Both the position numbers and the translations under genes were made by a program. Below, piece after piece: positions 44,528-53,936 of a stretch of DNA of 64,000 bases (the stretch's first letter is position 1; each line of letters opens with the position of its first letter). The notes beneath the pieces were generated by a model. The model was not told where the DNA came from. It saw only the letters and a list, made by a program, of their open reading frames with translations, and did no database searches. The DNA is from Corynebacterium confusum (GTDB taxonomy: Bacteria > Actinomycetota > Actinomycetes > Mycobacteriales > Mycobacteriaceae): assembly GCF_030408715.1 (NCBI RefSeq), contig NZ_CP047202.1:956294-1020293 (forward strand). The letters are read 5' to 3'.

Positions 44528-47500
44528 CTAGACGTCGAAGGCCTCATCGAGCAGGTTCTTCTGCTCGAGCTGGTGGACCTTGGACACGCCGGTGGCAGTC
44601 GAGGACTGCGCGCGGCGGGAAACGCGGACCAGTTCCGGCATGTCCGGAATCAGCTCGCGCAGGTGCTCGTTGTAGAACGGCCACGGGCCCTGGTTGGCCG
44701 GCTCGTCCTGGACGAAGCGCACCTGGGTGGCGTTCGGATAGGACTCGAAGGCCTCACGCAGGCGGTTGAACGGGATCGGGTGCAGCATCTCGACGCGCAC
44801 GATGGCGATGTCGTCGCGGCCGTCCTTCTCCCGCTTCTTCTCCAGGTCGTAATAGATCTTGCCGGAGCAGAGCATGATGGTCTTGACCTTGTCTGGGTCG
44901 CCGACGAGCTTGCCGTTGTGATCCACCTGGTTCGGGTCGTTGATGACCGAGCGGAAGGAGGTCACCTCGGTGAAGTCCTCCACGGCCGAGGTCGCCTGCT
45001 TGTTACGCAGCATGGACTTCGGGGTGAAAACGACCAGCGGACGCTTCATCGTGCCGAGCGCCTGGCGGCGCAGCAGGTGGAAGTGGTTGGCCGGGGTGGT
45101 CGGCTGGGCCACGGTCATCGAGCCCTCGGCGCACAGCTGCAGGTAGCGCTCGATACGGGCGGAGGAGTGGTCCGGGCCCTGGCCCTCGTAGCCGTGCGGC
45201 AGCAGCAGCACGAGCGAGGAGGTCTGGCCCCACTTGGCCTCGCCGGAGGCGACGTACTCATCGATGATGGTCTGTGCACCGTTGGCGAAGTCGCCGAACT
45301 GTGCCTCCCAGGCCACCAGGGCGTCCTGGTTGCCCAGGGAGTAGCCGTACTCGAAGCCCATGCCGGCGAACTCGGTCAGGGCGGAGTTGTAGATGAGGAA
45401 CTTGCCGCCGTTGCCCTTGGCGTCGGCCAGTTGGTTGAGCGGGTTGTACTCCTCGCCGGTCTCCGGGTCGAACAGGACCGCGTGGCGCTGGGTGAAGGTA
45501 CCGCGGCGGGTATCTTCACCGGCGATGCGGATGACCTTGCCGGAGTTAGCCAGCGAGCCGAAGGCGAGCAGCTCGCCCCAGCCCCAGTCGATGCCGCCTT
45601 CCTGAGCGGTCTTGGCGCGTTCCTTGGCCACCTTGGACACGCGCTTGTGCAGGTCGAAGCCCTCCGGCGGGTTGACGAAAGCCTGGCCCAGCTCGTTCAT
45701 CTCCTCGGCGGTGATGGAGGTGTCCAGACCGCGGGTCAGCTCCTGGGAGGAGGTGATGCCGGTCTGCTCCTGCGGGCCGGTCTTTTCGGCTTCCTTGACC
45801 TCGGTGAACACGGACTCCATCTGGTCGTGGAAGTCGCGGGCTGCGGCCTCGGCATCCTCCGCGGAGAGGTCGCCACGGCCGATCAGGTCCTCGGTGTAGG
45901 ACTCGCGCACGCCCTTGTGGTCGTTGATGAGGTCGTAGAGGACCGGCTGGGTCATCGACGGGTCGTCGGCCTCGTTGTGGCCGCGCAGGCGGTAGCACAG
46001 CAGGTCGATGAAGACGTCCTTGCCGAACTGGCGGCGGTACTCGGTAGCCAGCTGGCCGACCCAGACGACGGCCTCCGGGTCGTCGCCGTTGACGTGGAAG
46101 ACCGGGCAGTCGAAGCCCTTGGCCAGGTCGGTGGCGTAGTGGGTCGAGCGGCCGGAATCCGGGGTGGTGGTGAAACCGATCTGGTTGTTGACCACGATGT
46201 GGATGGTGCCGCCGACGGTGTAGCCGCGCAGATTGGACAGGTTGATGGTCTCCTGGACGACGCCCAGGCCGGTGAAGGAGGCATCGCCGTGCAGCATCAG
46301 CGGGACGACGGAGTAGCCCTCGTCGCCTTGGTCGATGATGTCCTGCTTGGCGCGGGCCATGCCGACCAGTACCGGGTCGACGGCCTCCAGGTGGGACGGG
46401 TTGGCGGTCAGGGAGACCTTAATCTCGCCGTCGCCGAACATCTGGAGGTGCTCGCCGCTGGCGCCCAGGTGGTACTTGACGTCACCGGAGCCGCCCAGCT
46501 GGCCGCCGCGGTAGTTTCCATCGAACTCTTCGAAGAGCTCGGCCAGTGGCTTGCCCACGATGTTGAACAGGACGTTCAGGCGGCCGCGGTGCGGCATGCC
46601 GATGACGACCTCGTCCAAGCCCTGCCCGGCGGCGGTGTCGATGATGGAGTCCATCAGCGGGATGAGGGACTCGGCGCCCTCCAGGGAGAAGCGCTTCTGG
46701 CCGACGTACTTGGTCTGCAGGAAGTTCTCGAAAGCCTCGGCGGCGTTGACCTTCTGCAGGATGTACTTCTGCTCGGCGTTGGTCGGCTTGGGCATGCCGT
46801 CCTCGAGGCGATCTTGCAGCCAGCTGCGCTCGTCGCGGTCGAGGATGTGGGCGTATTCGGAGCCGACCTTCAGGGTGTAGGCCGAACGCAGGCGGGACAG
46901 GACCTCGCGTAGCGTCATGGACTCCTTGCCGCCGAAGCCGCCGACGTTGAAGGTGCGGTCCAGATCCCAGATGGTCAGGCCGTGGGTGGACATGTCCAGG
47001 TCACGGTGATCCGGCGACGGCAGGCCCGGCTGGTGCCAGCCCAGCGGGTTGACGTCGGCCAGCAGGTGGCCGCGGGAGCGGTAGGCCTCGATGAGTTGCA
47101 TGACGCGGGTGTTCTTGTCCACGCCGGAGTTCGGGACGTCCTGGGCCCAGCGGAACGGCTGGTAGGGAACGCCCATCTCGGCGAAGAGCTCGTCCCAGAA
47201 CTTGTCGTCGACCAGCAGCTGGCCGATGGTGCGCAGGAACTCGCCGGACTCGGCGCCCTGGATGACGCGGTGGTCGTAGGTGGAGGTCAGGGTGACCAGG
47301 CGGCCCACGCCCAGGTCCGCCAGGCGGTCGGCGGAAGCGCCGGCGAACTCGGCCGGGTAGTCCATGGAGCCCACGCCGATGATGGAGCCGGAGCCCTTGG
47401 TCAGGCGGGCGATGGAGTGACGCGTGCCGATGCCGCCCGGGTTAGTCAGGTTGATGGTCACGCCGGAGAAGTCGTCCATCGTCAGCTTGCCGTTGCGGGA

Positions 47501-48271
47501 ACGGGTGACGATGTCCTCGTAGGCGTCGACGAACTCGGAAAAGCCCTTGTTTTCACATTCCTTGATGGCGGCGACGACCAACGCGCGGGAGCCATCCTTT
47601 TGCGGCAGGTCGATGGCCAGGCCCAAGTTGATGTGCTCAGGCTGGACGACGGTCGGCTTGCCGTCGGAGACCTCGTAGCGCACGTTCATGGCCGGGTGAA
47701 TCTGGGTGGCCTTAACCAGGGCGTAGCCGATGATGTGCGTAAAGGAGATCTTGCCACCGCGGGTGCGCTTGAGGTGATCGTTGATCATGGAGCGGTTTTC
47801 CCACATGAGCTTGACCGGCATGTCGCGCACGGTGGTTGCGGTCGGGATCTCCAACGACTCGTCCATGTTCTTGGCGATGGCCTTGAAGGTACCCTTCAGC
47901 GGCTTCTGGCCCGGTTCGGGGGTAGCGCCGATGCGATCCAGGGGTGAAGTCGGGGCCTTTTCCTTAGCCGGAGTGTTGGCCTTGGCGGATTCCTTCTGCG
48001 CCTTCTTTACACCCTTGGAGACCTCAGTCTCGCGGACGTTCTGCTTGGTCTTGGCAGTCGTGCCTTCAGATTCCTTGGCTGCCTTCGCCGGCTTGTCCTT
48101 CTTCGGCTGGGTCGACCCAGATTTGCCAGCGTCAGCCGACTTTTTAGGGGCGCCGTTGGCCTCGAAAAACTCCCGCCATTCCTTATCTACGGAGGATGGA
48201 TCTTGGGAATACTGCTGGAACTGTTCGTCAATCAGCCACGCGTTCGGGCCGAATATATTCGACTTGCTCAC
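44528..48271 (-). CDS. odhA: Fused 2-oxoglutarate dehydrogenase E1/E2-type protein OdhA (Kgd)
   Basis: This 1247-residue TCA-cycle enzyme has the actinobacterial fusion. Residues 1-40 include IFGPNAWLIDEQFQQY; 40-110 are a Lys/Ala-rich linker; about 110-360 form an acyltransferase domain without a lipoyl domain, carrying catalytic DHRVIQGAESG near residue 330. From ~400 to the end is a thiamine-diphosphate E1 domain (GMPHRGRLNVL, HGDASFTGLGVVQE, YRLRGHNEADDPSMTQP near 760, DEPANQGPWPF). It works with dihydrolipoyl acyltransferase and lipoamide dehydrogenase encoded elsewhere. GTG start at 48271 with GAGGCGAG upstream; strong terminator downstream. Confidence 0.97.
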   Translation of the reverse strand: MSKSNIFGPNAWLIDEQFQQYSQDPSSVDKEWREFFEANGAPKKSADAGKSGSTQPKKDKPAKAAKESEGTTAKTKQNVRETEVSKGVKKAQKESAKANTPAKEKAPTSPLDRIGATPEPGQKPLKGTFKAIAKNMDESLEIPTATTVRDMPVKLMWENRSMINDHLKRTRGGKISFTHIIGYALVKATQIHPAMNVRYEVSDGKPTVVQPEHINLGLAIDLPQKDGSRALVVAAIKECENKGFSEFVDAYEDIVTRSRNGKLTMDDFSGVTINLTNPGGIGTRHSIARLTKGSGSIIGVGSMDYPAEFAGASADRLADLGVGRLVTLTSTYDHRVIQGAESGEFLRTIGQLLVDDKFWDELFAEMGVPYQPFRWAQDVPNSGVDKNTRVMQLIEAYRSRGHLLADVNPLGWHQPGLPSPDHRDLDMSTHGLTIWDLDRTFNVGGFGGKESMTLREVLSRLRSAYTLKVGSEYAHILDRDERSWLQDRLEDGMPKPTNAEQKYILQKVNAAEAFENFLQTKYVGQKRFSLEGAESLIPLMDSIIDTAAGQGLDEVVIGMPHRGRLNVLFNIVGKPLAELFEEFDGNYRGGQLGGSGDVKYHLGASGEHLQMFGDGEIKVSLTANPSHLEAVDPVLVGMARAKQDIIDQGDEGYSVVPLMLHGDASFTGLGVVQETINLSNLRGYTVGGTIHIVVNNQIGFTTTPDSGRSTHYATDLAKGFDCPVFHVNGDDPEAVVWVGQLATEYRRQFGKDVFIDLLCYRLRGHNEADDPSMTQPVLYDLINDHKGVRESYTEDLIGRGDLSAEDAEAAARDFHDQMESVFTEVKEAEKTGPQEQTGITSSQELTRGLDTSITAEEMNELGQAFVNPPEGFDLHKRVSKVAKERAKTAQEGGIDWGWGELLAFGSLANSGKVIRIAGEDTRRGTFTQRHAVLFDPETGEEYNPLNQLADAKGNGGKFLIYNSALTEFAGMGFEYGYSLGNQDALVAWEAQFGDFANGAQTIIDEYVASGEAKWGQTSSLVLLLPHGYEGQGPDHSSARIERYLQLCAEGSMTVAQPTTPANHFHLLRRQALGTMKRPLVVFTPKSMLRNKQATSAVEDFTEVTSFRSVINDPNQVDHNGKLVGDPDKVKTIMLCSGKIYYDLEKKREKDGRDDIAIVRVEMLHPIPFNRLREAFESYPNATQVRFVQDEPANQGPWPFYNEHLRELIPDMPELVRVSRRAQSSTATGVSKVHQLEQKNLLDEAFDV

Positions 48272-48415
48272 GGCAGGTGCTCGCCTCTTTTCCTTTAGCT
48301 TTGTCGGGTAGTCACATCAACTTTAGTGGTAAACATCCACGGCGGGGGTAATGCCCCCAGCAAAGTGGTCCGCTCCCAATGATACGGGGCGAAACCGTGC
48401 TGACAATCTTGTTTC

Positions 48416-49183
48416 CTAATTGGTGATCGCGGGCAGCGGATCGAGGTTGGCGCGCGCGTGATCGATGACCTGTCGAGCCAGCTTGCGGTTGGCCACCGAG
48501 CCCAAAACCGCGCCGATTCCCAGCGGCATCAGCTTGGAGACCCACGCCCACTTGAAACGCTTGGTGATCTGCTTGGCAAAGAGCTTGCCCAGGCGCGCGT
48601 TCATCCCGGACAGGGTAGGGGCGGAAAAACGCGTCAGCGATGCCGCGCTCGACAGGCTCGCGCCTTGGCCCAGGTCCCCGACGATGGTGTCGACGAGGGC
48701 CGAGCCCTTGGAACCGGTCAGCACCAACAGCACGAGCGCGCGGCGCTGCTCCTCGTTGCTGACATCGATGCCCCGCAGGTGCGCGGAGGCCAGGATGTAC
48801 CAGGCGGCGGCCTCTAAGAAAACGAGCGAGTCCGCCCCGATGGCGGCCGCGCCGGTGAAAAAGCCGACGCCCGGGACGGAGGCGGCCGCACCGGCCCCGG
48901 CGCCCGTGCCCGTGGTGATGTTGCGGAAGTGCTTGTCGACAATCGCCTGAATCTGTTCCGGCGTGGCGTTCGGGTTGCGCTTTCTGACCGACTCGACGTA
49001 TTTGACGATGGTGCCGGCCTGGATCTCGACGGCCTTATCTAAAGACTTGAGCAGCGTGGCCGTCCACTTGTCGGCGTTGTCTGGGTCAATGTCGTAGCGC
49101 TCCAGATTGTCCGCGGCCTCTTCCGGGGTGACGGTGGCTACCGCGGCGTTGTCTTCTTTGTCTTTCTTACCAATTCCAAACAC
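48416..49183 (-). CDS. EcsC-family protein
   Basis: The 255-residue protein has an EcsC-type core: GAGAAASVPGVGFFTGAAA, SLVFLEAAAWYILASAHLRG and RRALVLLVLTG, with at least one amphipathic/membrane-associated segment. The GTG at 49183 is chosen because GGAGGGAC lies just upstream on the minus strand and the longer frame is not protein-like. EcsC domains have no settled biochemical role. It stands upstream of odhA on the same strand with 144 nt between. Confidence 0.8.
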   Translation of the reverse strand: MFGIGKKDKEDNAAVATVTPEEAADNLERYDIDPDNADKWTATLLKSLDKAVEIQAGTIVKYVESVRKRNPNATPEQIQAIVDKHFRNITTGTGAGAGAAASVPGVGFFTGAAAIGADSLVFLEAAAWYILASAHLRGIDVSNEEQRRALVLLVLTGSKGSALVDTIVGDLGQGASLSSAASLTRFSAPTLSGMNARLGKLFAKQITKRFKWAWVSKLMPLGIGAVLGSVANRKLARQVIDHARANLDPLPAITN

Positions 49184-49298
49184 GTTTCGTCCCTCCGATA
49201 AATAGATTTTATACCACTCTAGGGGAAAGTGTGGTGGGGCATCGTCAAGCGTGCGCAAGGTTGCGCAAACCCGACGCGAGCTTACTACGCTGGAATCC

Positions 49299-50981
49299 AT
49301 GGGGCCCTGGGACGAGGAGTGGGAAGAAGAATCAGTCGCTGCCGCACGCCGGCGAGCGGCGGCCGCCCATGCCCGCGCCGCCGCAGCCCAGGCGGCCGCC
49401 CACGCGCACCCCGGGGACGGGCTGACCATCCGGACCACGGCCGGGTGGGTCCACGGCAAGCGCGAGCACGACGACGAAGGCCTCGACGTCAACTCCTGGA
49501 AGGGCATTCCCTTCGGCAAAGACACCGCGCACACCGGACGGTTTTGCGCCCCCGAGCCGGTGGAGGCCTGGGAGGGCGTGCGCGAATGCCGGGACTTCGG
49601 CCAGGTGGCGCCGCAACCGACCTATTCCTGGACCGAGCGGGTCATTGGCAGCGAGGACTGCCTGAACCTGGACGTGGTGCGGCCCACGGGCACGCGGCGC
49701 CTGCCGGTGGTGGTCTACCTGCACGGCGGGTCCTTCATCATGGGCTCGTCGCACATGCTTATGTTGCGCGGTTTCCACCTGGCGCAGTCGATGAACGTCG
49801 TCTACGTCTCCATCAACTTCCGGCTCGGCGCACTGGGCTACCTGGACCTGCGCAGCCTGCCGGGCGAGTGCGTGGCCAATCCGGCGGTGCTGGATCAGCT
49901 GCTGGCGCTGGAATGGGTGCGGGATAATATCGCCCAATTCGGCGGGGATCCGGACAACATCACGCTGATGGGCGAGTCGGCCGGGGCGGCCGCGGTGCTT
50001 ACCCTCATGACGAGTCCGGCGGCGCAGGGGCTTTTCCACAAGGCCATCGCCCAGTCGCCGCCCATCGGGCTGATTCACTCCCGCGCGCAGTCGACCCTGT
50101 GGGCGCGCGAGCTGGTCATGCGTTTGGCCTTGCCGCGGGGAAGTGGCATCGAGGAGCTGCGCGCGGAGGAGTGGCCGGACCTGGTGCGAGCCGGGCAGTC
50201 GATGATGTGGCGCGCCGGGGAATTGCTGCACCTTAATTCCTGCTACGCGCCCACGCTCGACGACGACGTTTTGCCCGTGCACCCGTTGGAGGCCTTCGAG
50301 AAGGGCCGACAAGCGGGGGTTCCGCTGCTGGTGGGGACCAACTCGGGCGAGACCAGCTTCGCGAAGTACCTGTTCCAGCGGGAGGACTCCCGCGCCCGGG
50401 CCGGGCTGCGGCTGTTGCGCTCTTTCGACGAACACAACGCCGAGCAGGTCGTGGACGCCTACGGGCGGGCCGAGGGCCGGCGCGATTTCGCCGACCTGCT
50501 TTCCGATGCCCTTTTCTGGGCGCCCACCGTCCGCGCCGCCAGTGCCCACGCCCAGCGCTACCCGACGTGGATGTACCGCTTCGACTACACGCCGATGGCG
50601 CTGCGCTGGCTGGGGCTCGGCGCGGTGCACTCGCTGGAGCTGGCCAACGTCTTCGGGGATCCGAATTCTTCGCGGATGTCACTGGTGACCAAGCTGGGCA
50701 ACGGGGACGCGGGGGAGTCGATGACCCAGCTGATGCAGGACCACTGGGCGCGGTTCATCTGGGAGTCGGAGCCCGCACCCAGCTGGCCGCGCTACCGGGT
50801 GGACCGCGCGGAAGGCTCCGAGCTGCGCGCGACCCAGGTTTTCGACATTCCGCCGCGCGTGGACCACGATCCCAAGGCAGAGCAGCGCCGCGCGTGGGAG
50901 GACTATTCCATGCTGGAGTGGGGTGCGGGCCGCCCAGAGCTTCTGACGGAACTGGGTTTCATCACGAGCGAGCCCGATTAG
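49299..50981 (+). CDS. Type B carboxylesterase
   Basis: The 560-residue alpha/beta hydrolase has the family order: an Ala/Arg-rich N-terminus, LDVNSWKGIPFGKDTA, EDCLNLDVVRPTG, oxyanion-hole HGGSFIMGS, nucleophile elbow GESAGAAAVL (Ser) and GTNSGE further on, and AVHSLELANVFGD with the catalytic His. It hydrolyses ester bonds of unknown substrates. The ATG at 49299 has no ribosome site but TACGCT (49285-49290) sits 8 nt upstream, consistent with leaderless transcription; a start at 49251 is the alternative. Confidence 0.87.
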   Translation: MGPWDEEWEEESVAAARRRAAAAHARAAAAQAAAHAHPGDGLTIRTTAGWVHGKREHDDEGLDVNSWKGIPFGKDTAHTGRFCAPEPVEAWEGVRECRDFGQVAPQPTYSWTERVIGSEDCLNLDVVRPTGTRRLPVVVYLHGGSFIMGSSHMLMLRGFHLAQSMNVVYVSINFRLGALGYLDLRSLPGECVANPAVLDQLLALEWVRDNIAQFGGDPDNITLMGESAGAAAVLTLMTSPAAQGLFHKAIAQSPPIGLIHSRAQSTLWARELVMRLALPRGSGIEELRAEEWPDLVRAGQSMMWRAGELLHLNSCYAPTLDDDVLPVHPLEAFEKGRQAGVPLLVGTNSGETSFAKYLFQREDSRARAGLRLLRSFDEHNAEQVVDAYGRAEGRRDFADLLSDALFWAPTVRAASAHAQRYPTWMYRFDYTPMALRWLGLGAVHSLELANVFGDPNSSRMSLVTKLGNGDAGESMTQLMQDHWARFIWESEPAPSWPRYRVDRAEGSELRATQVFDIPPRVDHDPKAEQRRAWEDYSMLEWGAGRPELLTELGFITSEPD

Positions 50982-51035
50982 CGGTAGGCTAGGACCGGTG
51001 CACCACTGCCTAAACACAAGGACGGATTGCTGAAC

Positions 51036-51827
51036 ATGAGCTTTTTCGAAGATATCGCAATTGCCTTGGACGCCGAAGGAATTGAATCCCGGGTCAACGA
51101 CGACGTCTTATTCGTCCCGATTACCGCGGAGCTGGAAATCCAGTTCGTGGAGATCGACCCGCTGCTGCCCGCTGCCAACGTCTACATCGCTGCCGCGGAC
51201 GTGGACGAGGATGACGAGAACTTCGAGGCAGTGCTGGTCTCGGTGGCGTTTTCCGTCGAGGACGCGACCGAGGCGGTCGCCCGCCACATCGCCACCGACC
51301 AAGTGGTCACGGTCCTGCGGGACCTCATCGAGGGCACCGACGAGCGGATTTCCGACCTGGAATTCGAGCAGGACTCCTTCAACCCGAACCTGGTCGTCGC
51401 CGAGGTGGGCGAGGACTCCGAGCTCCGTGTGCTCGTCGAGACCGTAGACGGAATCCCGCAGGCGATCGTGCGTTTCCTGGCCTTCGACTTCGACGAGGAC
51501 GAGCTCGACGCCGCCGAGGACGAGGCCATCTCGGAGGCCTGGGACCAGGGCGAAGCCGAGGGCATCGTGGAAGAAGACCGGATCGCGCTCTTCGAGAGCG
51601 GCGAGCTGGCCGAAGGCGCGCCGATCATCGAGGTCCCGGCCGAGGCCCTGGAACTGGGGACCTACACGGATTTTGACCGCCTCTTTGACGTGCTGGGCTT
51701 GGTTTCCGAGCAGGCGCTTGACTGGGAGGCCCAGCTGGTCTCCTTTGACGCGGGCGAATTCGATGAGCCGGATGTCTACGACATCTTCGGCGAAGACGTC
51801 GACGATGCCGACTTCGCCGACTACTAG
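51036..51827 (+). CDS. Highly acidic conserved hypothetical protein
   Basis: The 263-residue product is exceptionally rich in Asp and Glu throughout (for example DEDDENFEAVL and FDEDELDAAEDEA), with almost no Lys, and ends VDDADFADY. It has no signal peptide or membrane helix. Predicted alternating strand/helix segments suggest a folded repeat of two similar halves, but I do not recognise the family. Start is ATG 51036; TTG 51027 is nearer AAGGA. Function unknown. Confidence 0.75.
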   Translation: MSFFEDIAIALDAEGIESRVNDDVLFVPITAELEIQFVEIDPLLPAANVYIAAADVDEDDENFEAVLVSVAFSVEDATEAVARHIATDQVVTVLRDLIEGTDERISDLEFEQDSFNPNLVVAEVGEDSELRVLVETVDGIPQAIVRFLAFDFDEDELDAAEDEAISEAWDQGEAEGIVEEDRIALFESGELAEGAPIIEVPAEALELGTYTDFDRLFDVLGLVSEQALDWEAQLVSFDAGEFDEPDVYDIFGEDVDDADFADY

Positions 51828-51847
51828 GACACCACCGGCGAAGACTA

Positions 51848-52024
51848 ATGGCCTGCCGGAAGGTTGTCGTCGGTGTGGCCACCGCGTTGCTCATCGCCGT
51901 GTAGGCCGCCGGCATTGTCCACCCCGCCAGCCTGCTGGCGGAGGGGATTTGCGCGTCCGCCCCGGCGCTACTGATGTGGCTGGGGCACCGGCACACCTGG
52001 CGTTCGCCTCCGTGGGCGCGCTAA
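51848..52024 (+). pseudogene. Interrupted short hydrophobic reading frame
   Basis: ATG 51848 opens MACRKVVVGVATALLIAV, stopped by TAG at 51902-51904. The same frame then continues open to TAA 52022-52024 with further hydrophobic sequence (ASLLAEGICASAPALLMWLG), and a +1 frame reads LAFASVGALTG. This looks like the remains of a small membrane protein, but no homologue is recognised. Confidence 0.3.
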
Positions 52025-52047
52025 CCGGACGCTCACCCATCGGCCGG

Positions 52048-52554
52048 TTAGGCGGCCTGGTCGAAGCCGGCGAACAGTGAGATGGGGGAGTGGACCGGGC
52101 GGAAGTCGCGGTCGACCAGCCAGATGAAGGTGTGGGCGGTGCCGGAGCTGAGCTCGTGGACGGCATCGATAAGCTCTTTGTCGATGACAGCGCGGACCCA
52201 GGCCTCCGGGGTGGTGCTGTCGACGAAGTCGCCGCCGGCGTGGGTAAAGCGGAGGGAGACCACGTAGGCGGGCTCGCGCTCGGCGCCGTAGCCCTTCGCC
52301 CGGGCCTTGGCGCGGGGGCCGACGCGGTGGCGCGTGATCGCCACGTTGAGCCCGGGGCTGCCGGCCACCGGTGGCAGGGAGACCGACGGTGGACGCCAGT
52401 TCGCTAACGGGCGGGCCAGGGAGCGCGGGTGGCGCATGATGCTGGTTACCGCCCGGGCATCCTCCCAGGCGGTGAACTGGATTTCGGAGGCCAAGCGGCT
52501 AGGCGAGACGGTCGAGGCGGCGGTGGGCTGGGGGCGGTAGTTCGTGTTCTTCAT
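52048..52554 (-). CDS. Conserved hypothetical protein
   Basis: The 168-residue protein has a polar N-terminus (MKNTNYRPQPTAASTV), then a basic segment (RHRVGPRAKARAKGYG) and a folded C-terminal half with AYVVSLRFTHAGGDF and HTFIWLVDRDFRPVH. No family is recognised with confidence. The ATG at 52554 lacks a clear ribosome site. It is divergent from the MFS exporter. Confidence 0.6.
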   Translation of the reverse strand: MKNTNYRPQPTAASTVSPSRLASEIQFTAWEDARAVTSIMRHPRSLARPLANWRPPSVSLPPVAGSPGLNVAITRHRVGPRAKARAKGYGAEREPAYVVSLRFTHAGGDFVDSTTPEAWVRAVIDKELIDAVHELSSGTAHTFIWLVDRDFRPVHSPISLFAGFDQAA

Positions 52555-52660
52555 GCCGCAAACGTTAGCGGCCCCCGGGGACACAGCCATACAGAAAATA
52601 GAACTCGTGTTCGAATTAGGCTGGCGGATTTGGGGCCACCGGCTAAGCTAGGGATTTACC

Positions 52661-53935
52661 ATGTCAGATACCGCGTCAGATTCCCCGCAGTCCAGCCCAG
52701 TCACCCCGGCCATCCCCAGGCAGATCTGGGTGCTGGTGGCCGCTGCTTTCATTATCGCGCTGGGCTACGGACTGATCGCGCCGCTGCTGCCGCAGTTCGT
52801 GGTGAGCTTCGACGTCTCGATGGCCGCGGCGGGCTTGGTCGTGTCCATCTTTTCTGCCTCCCGGCTCCTCTTCGCCCCGGCCTCGGGCTACCTGATTAAC
52901 CGGATAGGCTCCCGGCGGATCTACCTGACGGGCCTTCTGACCGTGGCGGTGATGACGGGCTTGGTCTCGCTGGCCCAGGTCTATTGGCACATCATCGCGC
53001 TGCGCTTTCTGGCTGGGATTGGCTCGACGATGTTCACGGTCTCGGCCATGGGGCTCATCGTCAGCCTGTCTCCGGCGCAGATCCGTGGCCGGTGCTCGGC
53101 GTTGTATGGGACCGCGTTCCTGCTGGGTAATATCGCCGGGCCGCTTTTGGGCGCCGGGCTGGCGTTCCTGGGCTTCCGCTGGCCGTTTTTCATCTACGGC
53201 CTAGGCGTGGCGCTGGCCGCCGGGGTGGTCTGGTGGCTGATGCCGCGCTCGGCGGGAGGGGCCACCTCGAAGTCCAGACTGCCTCCGATGAAGCTTTCGC
53301 AGGCCTGGCAGGATACCGCCTTTCGGGCCGCGCTGACCTCCATATTCACCCACGGCTGGGTGAATATGGGGGTGCGTGTTTCGGTCATCCCGCTCTTTGC
53401 CGCGGCGGTTTTTGCCAATAGCTCCGCCGCCGCGGGCTACGCGCTGGCAGCGTTTGCCGCCGGTAACGCCGTGGTCCTGCAATTCTCCGGCCGTTCGGCA
53501 GATACCTTTGGCCGCCGCCCGATGATCCTGGTCGGACTGTGCGGATCGGCCGTTTTTACCTGGCTGCTGGGGCACGCGGACTCGCTGCCGCTGCTGATTG
53601 GCTTCTCGGTGCTCACCGGCGCCGCGGCCGGTTTCATCAACCCCGCCCAGCAGGCCACCCTGGCTGACATCATCGGATCCGAGCGCTCCGGCGGGCAGGT
53701 GCTCTCCAGCTTCCAGATGGCCATGGACCTTGGCTCAATTTTTGGGCCGGTCGTGGTGGGCGCGCTGGCGGATATCTACGGTTTCCAGACCGCGTTCGCG
53801 GTCAGTGGGGCGGTCGCGCTTGTGGGCGTTGTTGCGTGGACTTTTTCCCGCGAGCCGCTACCGTCCACCCCGGCCAAGCTGCGGGTTATCCCCCGCCTGA
53901 TTGGGGGACCGCGGCGGCCGAGGAGGCATCGTTAG
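52661..53935 (+). CDS. MFS-type transporter
   Basis: This 424-residue major-facilitator protein has about twelve helices. The loop 2-3 motif is seen in NRIGSRRIYLTG and its repeat in GRSADTFGRRPMILVG; the first helix contains IIALGYGLIAPLLPQF. It is of the multidrug-exporter-like (DHA1) type; substrate unknown. The stop lies 1 nt from the convergent alcohol dehydrogenase stop. Confidence 0.88.
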   Translation: MSDTASDSPQSSPVTPAIPRQIWVLVAAAFIIALGYGLIAPLLPQFVVSFDVSMAAAGLVVSIFSASRLLFAPASGYLINRIGSRRIYLTGLLTVAVMTGLVSLAQVYWHIIALRFLAGIGSTMFTVSAMGLIVSLSPAQIRGRCSALYGTAFLLGNIAGPLLGAGLAFLGFRWPFFIYGLGVALAAGVVWWLMPRSAGGATSKSRLPPMKLSQAWQDTAFRAALTSIFTHGWVNMGVRVSVIPLFAAAVFANSSAAAGYALAAFAAGNAVVLQFSGRSADTFGRRPMILVGLCGSAVFTWLLGHADSLPLLIGFSVLTGAAAGFINPAQQATLADIIGSERSGGQVLSSFQMAMDLGSIFGPVVVGALADIYGFQTAFAVSGAVALVGVVAWTFSREPLPSTPAKLRVIPRLIGGPRRPRRHR

Positions 53936-53936
53936 C

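Noticed and set aside
44507..46912. 801-codon plus-strand open frame antisense to odhA
   Set aside because: It is a shadow of the GC-rich odhA reading frame; the odhA product has all family motifs, while this translation is low-complexity Gly/Val/Ala/Asp with no recognisable domain.
51902..51904. Readthrough or recoding of the TAG in the short frame at 51848
   Set aside because: The Sec system reads TGA, not TAG; the region also shows a frame change further on, so decay is simpler.
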